Source of the DNA: Lumbricus rubellus
Taxonomy: Eukaryota; Annelida; Clitellata; Crassiclitellata; Lumbricidae
Assembly: GCA_945859605.1 (NCBI GenBank)
Contig: OX243814.1
Coordinates: 30,419,673-30,483,672, forward strand
Length of the DNA stretch: 64,000 nt
Reading direction: 5' to 3'
Both the position numbers and the translations under genes were made by a program. This document shows, in pieces, positions 47,801 through 59,964 of this stretch (position 1 is its first letter; each line of letters begins with the position of its first letter). The notes beneath the pieces were generated by a model that saw nothing but the letters and a program-made list of their open reading frames with translations, had not been told where the DNA came from and did not search any database.

Positions 47801-50800
47801 GAAGATGAACCTGAATTTGGCGACGAAGATGATTTCATATCCGTAGCAACTTCAGAAAAGGTGCCAACAACGGAGTTTGGAGATTTTGGATTCGCAGTCA
47901 AAACTTCCGAAGATCTACCTGAATTTGCAAGCGTGACTGAAAAGGATTGTGCAGGTTCAAAATCTGAGTTTGAATTGCCTTCGTTGTTTGGTGCTTCCAG
48001 CCTTGATCGGAAACAAGAATCGGAATTGTCTCAATGGGAAAAGAGTGAAATAGGAACATTTGAGGAAATACCGATCGAGGCAGGTAGTGATTCTTTCAAT
48101 ACAAAACGACCACAAGATGAGCGTGACATCTTCCCATTGCCAGTTCTATTTCCATCGAAGAATTCCGATCTGAAGGAAACGTATGCAGACGAATCTGCCA
48201 AAGAAACAGACGGCAAAAAGAGGGACATATTGCATGATCGAGTTGAAATCTCCGAAGGGCATTTACATACAAGTACTTCATCTAAAACATCGCCTACAAC
48301 AGAAGCTCAGGATGTTGCATTCAAAGTCCAGCGACCCGAAGATATTGATGAATTCGCTGATGTGGATTTCACAACTGGCGTTGCTCTGGCACAGGTGCCA
48401 ACACGTGAGGCTCATGATTTTGCAGTTGAAGGCAATATATCTGAGAAATTGTCTGAATCATCATCATCGGAGGATATCACAACTACTTTTACTGCCGATA
48501 AGGTTAAGGGAACCGAGAACCAAGGCTTTGATAGTAGAGACTTAGGCACCATTGTGGCGCCTGATTCGCATGGCAGTGTTTCAGCCGTCGAAACACGGAA
48601 ATCCGCGTGGGCGGTTTCTGTCGGAAAGGAGCTGACACTAGAGGACGAACCGTTTGAGAGTGCACGCAGCACTGGCATTCCAGTTGAAGAGCAGCTATCC
48701 AAAGTACCAGAAAAGGGTGAAACTAAAACTGGATCGAAACGTGATCCGGAAAGTGGTTGGTCGGACTTTGTATCTGGTAACGATACTCGTTCCATGGAGA
48801 CTGGAACACTGAGTCCCGAACTCACCTTAAGCCAATCATCTGATGACAATTTAACGCAAGACTATTCACGCATTACATCTGCGCAGACGTTTTCCTTTGA
48901 AGATGGTAAACCTGATTCGACAGAAAGGAATTTCCGCGGCGAGTTTGACCGCAGCGCTGTGGCAGGTCTTACAGGAGGATCAGCTCCAGCGGAGGAGAGA
49001 GAACATTCCAATATAACAGCTTCCGAAAAGCGCGTTGAGGTGGAACTAAGTCCGCTTGGTTCCATGGAGCAGGAGCTATATGAAACGCCGGTTGGATCTC
49101 CTACTCTGCAGGCGGCGGCAGCGGAGAGCAGCAACGAGGACGGAATAGAGATAGCGGAAGATGCCTTGATCAGCCAACATCTCCACCAGAGTCCACCAGT
49201 CGTAGTGTTAGCAGTTGGAAGGAACCCGGAACCGGAACCTCTGGGGGAACTGAGTACGGAACCAACGGAGGAAGAAATACTGAAGGATCTGTCGTCGATA
49301 CAAACCGCCGTCGTCGTCAAGGAACCTCCTCCTACATTGCATCATACATCTTTACCACCTTCTACCCAGCATGCTGTCCCTGTCCAACCTCAAGGTAGAA
49401 TTCAGTTGTAAAAAAACCCATCTGAAGCTACCCTGTCAGCATATGCACATCTATGATCCATTTAGGATCCATATATTCACACGGGACCCGTACAGAACCC
49501 TTATGAATCCTATTTAACGCTCGTATACGAGTAAGCTAGATGCAGCCCGGGTTGGTGAAAGGGAGGTGCCGAGTCTCTTTTTACGGTGCAATCTCTTTGT
49601 CTAATTCTCTAAATCTTTCCTGATTTTACCTGGATTATTTTATACAACCGGCAACCGTATAATTTAGTAATCAATACGTGAACCTTCCTTCCCTGACTTT
49701 CCACTCTCTACTTAATTAATTGCCTTAGTTCTGTGTGCGAAATATAATTATGGACCGGGGCAAGAAAAAGTTATCCGTATACTTCATGAACGCTGCATAG
49801 AACTAATATGGGTCAACACATAGGCTACCTTACCAGCAGAGATAAATGCGATATTGAGCTGTCTTTTATTAGGCTACTAATTGACAACTTCTACTGTAAC
49901 AGCACCGGTATCTGACGCGCATAGCATCAACCGAGAGCACACCGAAGCAAAAAGGCAAAATAAGTACACCAAACCTTAACCAAGTACACTAATCTATAAC
50001 CATGTACACCAAACCAAAAAGCAAGTACATCAAACCATAATCAGGTACACCAAACCATAGCCAAGTACATAAAATTATAACCAAGTATTTCACACTATAA
50101 CCAAGTACACCAAATCATAGTCAAGTACACCAAACCGTAACCAAGTATCTTGTTTGGCTGTGTAGATGAGGCTGTTTCCAGTCAAGACCACACCAGTTGC
50201 CGAGGCAGTGCTCTCAATGTCATCACTGTCGCCACAAGAGAAATCGGACCAAACGAGATAGAAAAACGACAGCAAAAGGAAAATCAATTGAGCCAGGTAT
50301 GCACAATCAGTCAATCAATCAGTCAATCAATCAATCAATCAATACGTTTATTATAAGTGCCTTAGGCTGACACAGACGCAACTTAAACAGACAATTACAT
50401 TGTTCATGGCTTTTTGTGTGTATGAATTTGCACTGTAGCCTACTACTGCCAAAATGTTATCCAGAATGAAATGGTTAGTCCAATCTCAGCGGGTCCATAT
50501 TAAATAATATTATGACCCTTTGGATTGATTCTTTGACTTGTGCATCAATCACTTGAAAGTTATTGAGTCTGTACTGATTGCCGTTATTTTCGCCGTGGCT
50601 TATGTTCTGTCAATAAACGATTACTGTCAATAAACGACTACTGTCAACAAACGACTAATAAATAAACGACTACTGTAGCCTAAATAAACGACTACTGTCA
50701 ATAAACGACTACTGTCATTAAACGACTACTGTCAATAAACGAATATACTGTAAATAAACGACTGCTGTCAATAAACGACTGCTGTCAATAGACGACTGCT

Positions 50801-53087
50801 GTCAATAAACGACTACTGTCAATAAATGACTACTTTCAACAAACGACTACTGTCAATAAACGACTACTGTAAATAAACGACTACTTTCAACAAACGACTG
50901 CTGTAAATAAACGACTACTGTCAATAAACGACTACTGTAAATAAACGACTACTATTAATAAACGACTAGGCTACTGTCAATAAACGACTACTGTAAATAA
51001 ACGACTACTGTTAATAAACGACTACTGTCAATAAACGACTACTGTAAATAAACGACTACTGTTAATAAACGACTAGGCTACTGTCAATAAACGACTGCTG
51101 TAAATAAACGACTACTGCCAATAAACGACTACCGTAAATAAACGACTACTGCAAATAAACGACTACTGTCATTAAACGGCTACTGTAAATAAACGATTAC
51201 TGTCAAGGAACGGTTACTACAAAAAAAGAATGCTTCCAACGATTTCCTTTCAGGAGGGTTCCCGTCGCCGTCCGCCTGCCGCTCCTAGAAGCGCTGAGGC
51301 GATCGCCCTGTCCGCCAAGGCCCAGTCCATCAAGGCCAGTTCGGAGTTCCTCCGCAAGGACAGCAGACCTGTGGGAGCCGTTGGATTCGTTGTCGTCAGC
51401 AATGACGTCAGCATTCCGCCAAACGACTTCTTCACTCCAGGCAGAGTGTTCGAGGCGCGAATCAAACACTCGTGCTTCCCAGGTCGGTCAATAAATAAAT
51501 TGTTAGACATTCACAGTCCTTGAATACAGTTCTACTCATGGGAAATTTCACAATTTCAATTATAATTTTATAAACAGACTCACTGCTATGGCCTGCTAGT
51601 TCAATACTGGGAATGTCCCAACGCAGAGCGTTGAAAATTTATTGGGGCATCTGCTTGAAAATTATATTAGCCGACGTACATTGTACAATAATGTACATGT
51701 ACAATTGTACATGTATGCAAAAAAGAAATGCATAATCTACATAGGCTACATTGCTCAAGCTCGATCCTTTACCATCATTGGGCCCTCCTTGTGGAATTCT
51801 CTTCCCTCCACTCTGCGTGGGACTCTACTTTCTGGAGCCTTATCTACATCTCTCTCCTTTCTTAAGACCCATTTTTTTCTCCAGAGGTTATCGCACTGGG
51901 AGCGCTACTGAATGGCCTCGACTGTGAGCGGCGCTATAGACATTACTAATTACATTACATTACATGAGTTCATGCGTGCAAAGATCTTTACATTTACTAG
52001 CAATACATTATAGCCTACATTTGAATTGTTGTCCAGCTTCCAGTGATGATCGTCGTGCGAATTTCAAGACGATGTCGATAAAGTTGGGCGATCACGACAC
52101 CGAATCACCGTTCGACCTCGTCCTTCAAACGGGTCAGATCAGTCCATACTGCAGCGCTGAAACCATGGACCAGTTCCAGACAGCACTACGCACTGGAAAA
52201 GCTCAGAACATCCGACAGGCAATCATCACCACGCCCGCATGGTAAACAATTTTCATCGTCATCATCATTGTCGTCGTCATCATCGTCGACGCCGTCGTCG
52301 TCGTCATCATCATCATTGTCGTCGTCATCATCATCATCGTCATCATCATTATCATTGTCGTCGTCATCACCATCATCATCTTCGCCACCACCACCACCAC
52401 CACCACCACCACCACCAACACCACCACCACAACCACCACATCACCATCATTTCACCATCATTTCACCATCTTCATCATCATCATGATCATCATCGTCATC
52501 ATCATCCTCATCATCATAATCATCATTATCATAAACATTATCATCACCACCACCACCATCATCGTCATCATCATCATCGTCATCATCATCATCATCATCA
52601 TCATCACATAATATAAATGATTCTCATCAGCATCCTCTGAATCGTTGATTGATAACTTTAGCGCTGAGGCAGTTTTGGACGGCCTGCGAGTCCTTCCAGA
52701 GTCCTACTACGATCAGCACTACTACTCACCAGTCATCTACCACTTCCGGTCAACAGAAGGCAACCGGAAGTACCTGGCCCGCTTCAGGGTCATACCGAAA
52801 GACGGGACGAAGGAGACAGGGCGCCTCTTACCAGAACAACACGCAGACAGTTGGACTCTCCTGTGAGTATCCATTCTTACTCAACGAAATAAATTAAATT
52901 AAAAGAGAGCTACACATGGTAACACCACCGTCAAGTGGTACGTCATTGGTGGTAGATTACGCATCGTCCGGAAAATTTTCAGTGTCTGATGATGGTTTTC
53001 ATTGTCAAAGGCTGACCCGATCTCACCCTTGATGACGGTCAAGATCACACCGGAAAACCCTGTTGTCTCATCGCCATCAATGTCAAA

Positions 53088-53118
<31 letters not shown>

Positions 53119-53122
53119 GTGG

Positions 53123-53184
<62 letters not shown>

Positions 53185-56100
53185 GTGATGGTGATGGTGA
53201 TGGTGATGGTGATGGTGATGGTGATGGTGATGGTGATGGTGATGGTGATGGTGATGGTGATGGTGATGGTGATGGTGATGGTGATGGTGATGGTGACGTT
53301 GGCGGTGACGGTGAGGATGACGGTGACGATGCTGATGGTGGTGTCGGTGTTGGTGCTGCTGGGTGGTGTTGGTGGTGCTGGTGGTGTTGGTGGTGGTGTT
53401 GGTTGTGGTGTTGGTGGTGGTGTTAGGTGGTGGTGGCGGTGTTAGGTGGTGGTGGCGGTGGAGGGGTGGTTCGGTGATGGTGGTGGGGGTGATGGGGTGG
53501 TGGTGTTGGTGTTGGTGTTGGGGGTGGTGTTGGTGGTGGTGATGTTGGTGGTGATGGTGGTGATGATGATGGTGGAGGGGTGGTGTGGTGATGGTGGTGG
53601 TGGTGGAGTTGGTGGTGATGGTGATGATGATAATAATGATGACGTCGACGTCGATGACAATGATGATGATATTCATCAACAGCAACTCCTGTTGGTTTCT
53701 TTGTTGCTCAACTCTTTGCATAACTATGGAAAATATGTCTAATTGCTTATTTCGTCGAATTTGCAATTGTTTAACACCACATCGACCCATATTGAATAAG
53801 GAACTATTATAGCAAATGTTGGGGAAAGCGCAGAGGATGTTCTGTCATGTGCAATGTGCATCTTCAGGATGTTTTGGTAATTGAGATGGCGCCCTGAAGC
53901 AGTGTAACCGAATCTACGCTATAGCTAAACTGAGCAAGTACACAGTCAGTATGGCTGCAAGGTTAAAACTTTAGACAGTTGGTTACTGTGCTAAAATAGG
54001 AAACATATGAGGATCACAAGAATCTCATATAGCCTTTCAAATCGAGTCACGGCCATCGTTTATCAAACCACGATGTTTAACCCTGTTAAAGCTGAACTGT
54101 TGTTTTGACTTACTGTGCAACAACACGTCAATATCACTTTGGAAAGACCCGATGGCTAGTAACGTTGACTGTGAAGGGTGTATTGTGCATAGGTCCTAAA
54201 CCCAGAGATGAACATAATATTATAATATATGCATGGTTTTTTATTATTGTACGTTGGCGTCATAGATAGATATATATATATATATATATAATATATATAT
54301 AGTATTATAGACATAGAGAGCAGAGTCTACAGACGTCAAAAGCAAATTGAATAGTTTCACGTTTTATTGAATCATAAGAGAATGAGTCATTGCCACGTGT
54401 GACTTGTGCCACTCCCAAGGTCACTTGCATTTATAGTCAGTAGCTAATTTGCATTGGATAAAAGTTCTGAGTGGTGCATTTGTCTATTGTCTAATATTGT
54501 CTATTGTTATTTTAATTGAAAAGTCATTTAGCATTGTTGGTCGTTTGCAGACTATCTATAGCCTAATTGCATCAAACCACGATTCATTCGTGACCTCGTT
54601 CTATCTTGAAGATCGGAAGTTTATAATAGCATTCAGTTTATGTAACCAAGATCACTAAATTAGGCCCAATTAGGAAGGATGAGGCTAGAAGAAGAGGTGC
54701 CATGGTTGGAAGAAGAGGCGGCAATAATATCTAAGGACAGAGACAGCATCTATGGAGAAAGCGAGGATGAAATGTACGCCTAATTATCCGTACACATGTA
54801 GCAGTATATAATAATTGGAAAACCTGTGTATAGAGAATCTGAACAAGCGAATCTATCTGATTGTTCGACTACAACAAGAGATATTATTGATTCAGTAACC
54901 ACTGTTTTGGACAACCCATTTGGCTATAGACTAGGCCTACAGCACCCGCGAATGAGATGGTGCCCCATGCTTGGCGTTCGAGTGCCGCTTTAGACATTTG
55001 GAGATTACGACTACGAGTGATTCACGCATCGAAAAGCAGATTCTGATATTCTTCAGATTCAGTAATTTAGAGATTCAGATCCGTACCTTCAGATGTTGAA
55101 CTTCCGCAGATCGCTCTTCTCTGGCACTTGATTGTACTTTTTCAGACTCTGTGCCGGTTTCACTGAAATTCTACAAGTAGAGACCGGAACAAATGCGATT
55201 TCGTGAATCGATAGTCACAAATGTCATCTCAGATTGCATTGTTAGTATGACATGTGTCACGACTGTGGTCCAGCTGCCATTCGTGAAAATGTCACAAACA
55301 AGACAATAATTATAGGCCTACTTTTGCGGCGTCATCGACTGAATCTTTTTGAATGCATTGTTTTAAAGACAAGGTTTGTGCCTACGTTACCAAATGATTT
55401 GACATTTTGAAATCACGTGGTCTACGTTTACTTTACAGGTCTCCGGATTACGTTCCGCAAACATCAAAACCGATCGACTACCTTCGCAATGAATACAAGC
55501 GCCGTTTCGAAGGCACGGACACGACAAGCAATGAAACACCGGAGTACGACATCCAGATTCAGCTGCACGAGATCCCTCACGGCGATACGGACAAGACGAA
55601 TAAGTGGTACAACCCTTTCTTCGTCTGGAACGAACCCTACCACCCATGGTTCAGCCTGGCCACCCTGACCACCTCCGACCTTCTACCAGGGCGTAGCACG
55701 AAGTCCACCCAGTTCACCGTAGCTCGTCTTCCCAGTAAGACCTTCAGCTTCCCTGCGTCCTCCTCCACGCAGGACTTCAACAGCGTCCCTGAGATGCTGG
55801 CTGTAGCAGCCACTGGTGACCAGGTGATGGGAGTATCAGCCACGGCTACTGCAGCTCATGGAGTCAGCGCTAAACAGGCTGAGTATTATCTGTACTGCGT
55901 GACGGGAGATAGGATGTCAGCTGGAACATTGGGTGACGTCTACGTCAGCATCGTAGGTAAGGAAGACAAGAGAAATGATAAATTATAATTACGGTAATTA
56001 ATTACAGGGTCCTTGTATCGACTGTAAGGAGTTAGGCACTAAGCGATCACTGGTTTTAAAAAATACAGTGATCTACAATGAAACATAGAATGAATTAGCG

Positions 56101-59100
56101 TGCATGTCCTTACATGAATACCAATCAATCAATCAATTAATCAATCAGTCAGTCAGTCAAACAATCAGTCAATTAGTCAATCAGTTAGTCAATCAATCAG
56201 TCAGTCAATCAGTCAGGAAGCAAGTCAGTCAGTCAGCTAGTCAGTGAGTTGGCGGCTCAATCAATCAGTCAATCAAGCAATCAGCCAGTCAATCAGTCGG
56301 TCAGTCAGTCAGTCAATCAATCAGTCAGTCAGTCAATCAATCAGTCAGTCAGTCAGCTAGTCAGTGAGTAGGCAAGTCAATCAATCAGTCAGTCCGCCAA
56401 ACAATCAGTCTATCAGTCAGTCAGTCAATCAATCAGTCAAGCAAGCAATCAGTCAGTCATTCAGTCAGTCAGCCAGTCAGTCAACCAGTCAATCAATCAA
56501 TCACACCAATCAATCAATCAATGAATGGGACACTTGATTTCATTGCAATATTGAAATACATTGTAGGCACGACAGGACGAACCGATTACCATAAGTTGGA
56601 GCCAAGGTACAAGACAGACTTCGAACGCGCGGGAAAGGCAACGTTCGTTATTCTCGACAGGCCAATCGGGTACTTGCGCTACATGAAGTTCTTCAAGGAC
56701 AAACACACGACGACGACGTCCAGCGATTGGTACTTGGACTACGTGATACTCAGTACTCCGTACAACAACAAATCCTACACGCTACCTGTTTACAGATGGC
56801 TCACAGATGAAGTCAATCTCCTCTCAGTTCGAGATGGACCAGGTCAGCTAACTTCAATTTTGCATGAAATAATATAGAGAATTGAATATTTTTACCTACT
56901 GCTGATGAGCAATGGAGGCCAAACTGAGAAAGACTGTTGTGATGATTCTGTTAATTTGCTGGACTATTATCGTAGTAGTTGTGCTGTGGTAGGCCCTATG
57001 TCATGTGCTATAATTGTTAACTGGTTGTAACTCACAGATAGTCAATTTTAATTGTAGGCCTATCTGACGTATGCGACTTGTTTTGTTTTTCCTCTGTTGG
57101 CAAATGAGTTGGTCTAAGTTCTGTAAATATTCCAATGAAAATGTGAAGAATGAAGATGACAGACGCTGCACAACACAGTGTAACTTCCCGTACACCTAAC
57201 TTTTCGACTTTTACACCCGCGAAACGAAATCTATCTATGCAGTTTACTGCATCCGCGATGAAACACACGAATTAGGATTTGACGTTCATACTGGCTGCGT
57301 CGTCAGTAAAATTAATTAATTAATTAAATTAATTAGTTGTTGTCTTATAGGCCTATTATTATTAGGCCTTGGGCCCATTTTAGACTTCTGTGCTTCTAAG
57401 CTTCTATAGCCTACCCTCTTCCGGAACTACATGTATGCGTGTTTCGTTCTTACAAAGTTATAATAACAACCTAACTTCCTGCAAATCTAATGGGAGAATA
57501 TCCAACTAAAGTTTATATGGCTATTATAATGAATTAATCTTCGGATTCGTTAAATGCTTACGACAGTTTAAACTTATTTGCAGGAATCTTGCTCGGCTTA
57601 GAAGGTCGCGACGACATGAAAGTCCAAAGAACTCTGGAAGTTTCATTTCGTCAACAGCAGCTGAAATGGCGCATCATTCACGGCCAGAATCCTTACTCCA
57701 TGTTACCCGGATACCTACAGAACGGAGAACAGCTGAGCACCATTCCAGGCGATCTTCAGTCGGATGCAGTCGGTCCACTGGAAATACAGTGGAGGGAACA
57801 CAGGGCTGGAAAGTTCTCGCGTAAGCAGAGTATATCCATTATCTACCATAATAGTAGTCTGCAATAGTTTGTGAGGCACGGTGGTGTAGTGGTGGCGTCG
57901 TTGCCTTGGAGCCGGAAGATCCGAGGTTCGAATCCACCTCGCCGTGTAAGGACCTTGGGCAAGTCCTTCACTCACAAGTCACAATTGCTCAGCGCTTCGG
58001 CGTGAAACTCCGATGCAGTGTCCGCTCTGCATTCGGGAGCGCCTCTGAGTAGAGAGAGCTTGCCTTGGAGCCGGAAGGTTCGAGGTTCGAATCCACCTCG
58101 CCGCGTAAGGACCTTGGGCAAGTCCTTCACTCACAATTATTGCTCAGCGCTTCGGCGTGAAACTCCAATGCAGTGTCCGCTCTGCATTCGGGAGTGCCTC
58201 TGAGTAGAGCGCTTGAAGGGGCGCTATAAAAAAAAGTGCATATATAAATAGTCATACGAATGCTTATAACATGCACAAGTTCAGCAACTACCTCATGTCA
58301 TGCGTTGTCATACAATTACATAGTCCAGACAGACCTGTTGCAGCCCTCTATGTAATTATAGGGTAGGCTTATTTTCTTGGATTCTTATGCCTTAGGCATG
58401 ATACTCTGAGTTCTTGTTCTTTAGGAGCCAAATAGAACTATAAATTAAAAATGCGACATGGCACGATACTATTTCCTTAAAAGTAAAAACTTTCACACAA
58501 AAAATACAGGGCCTGTAGCTGCAGAAGTGTAAGGAGCCAACATGAGAGAATGACTTGATCTGACTGGTAGGCCTACACAATTGAGTCTGGCTGCGTAGCA
58601 AACCACCGAACAGGAGACTTATAATTATTAGGCCTATAGTCGTGTGTATTGTATGAAATTGCTTATGTGTTTAGGGTGGTCTTTTTTATGTCTGAACACC
58701 CTCCCGAAACGAAATAATGTATAATGAAATAATACATTTACTAACACACGATGTAAGAATTAGCCGATAGGATCGCTAATTTTGAGGCTCTTTTATCTAG
58801 GTTATATTTCTAAATTAACAATAAATTTGATCACGTCGATGATCTAATCTAATCAAGATGAAAATGCTGAAGTGCTTCTCGGCTTGCTCCAGATCTATAG
58901 TAAACATCCACCCATCCAAACAAAGTTGTGGCTATACTTCCATGTGTTGATGTGTACATGTATCGCATGTTGTTTGTTCTAACAGTTTTCAAGACTATCA
59001 TGAAGTTCTTTACTTCGCGAAAGGCAACGATCAGCGTTGAGTTTGAGAAGACGTTGGCCGACACGATCGCTGACAAGTATGAGAACTCCAAGGTCATGGT

Positions 59101-59897
59101 TCACATCCTCCGCAACTGGAGAGAGGACACGGAATTCGCCAGACAGGTAAGACATATAGGCCTATAATTATATGCCTACCTGTGGGCCCATGTAACAGTC
59201 ACAAGATGCACTCGCCGCCTCATAATTAACTATAGGCGTGCTAAATGGTTTTGAGCCACAATTGTAGGCCCTTTAGCAGACTAAAATGTTCATATGCAAT
59301 GCATCATACTACAATTAAATCATTGTACCGGGTATGCCATTATGTATACAGGATATATTTATGTACATTGCACATGATAGACTCTATGTATATTTATACC
59401 ATTTTATGTATTGTGTTTATGCCTGGATAATAGCCTCTAGCCGGTAAAGGCATACGGACTGTACGTTCATGTACATTATAAACAAATGCACAATGTACAT
59501 ACATGTATATGTAGGCATACAGTAGTTCGAGTTTTTCTGGTGCTATAAGGCTTAATGATGATTTGCGATTACAGCTTTATTGTGCTTTTTGTTATTACCA
59601 CTGCTACTGCTGCTGTACGGTAACTGTTGTTATGTTTTTTATTTAGTTGTTATTAGTGTCGTTGTTATTGCTGTTATTATCATGATTATAATACTACTAT
59701 TATTATTGACATTATTGCGTATGCCTGTCTGATCTTTTATCCTTTTCTGTTTAGCTAATCAACGGATGTTCGCCGTTTCGTATCCAGCGATTGGATGTCA
59801 TTCCAGCGAATTTCCGAGTCACAAACGAAATGGTTCAGGATCGACTGGGACCAGGACGAACACTCGAAGGAGAGATGCAGGTTGGTAATTATTATTA

Positions 59898-59964
<67 letters not shown>

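Noticed and set aside
46555..47901. 448-codon open frame on the minus strand within the giant exon
   Set aside because: It is the antisense of the EFGDFGF array; the 105-bp unit lacks stops in that frame, so openness repeats with the unit. The plus strand has the coding pattern and splice context.
49395..49411. TAA at 49,409 as the natural end of the giant protein
   Set aside because: Not excluded, but an AG|GTAGAA donor lies 15 bp earlier in the exact phase needed by exon 3, so splicing is preferred; the stop is kept as a possible retained-intron or short isoform end.
53002..53445. Possible coding exon ([14 protein letters not shown] then poly-Met) in intron 6
   Set aside because: The frame runs straight into the GAT repeat, and exons 6 and 7 already join in phase with continuous homology to the coral enzyme, so no exon is missing.
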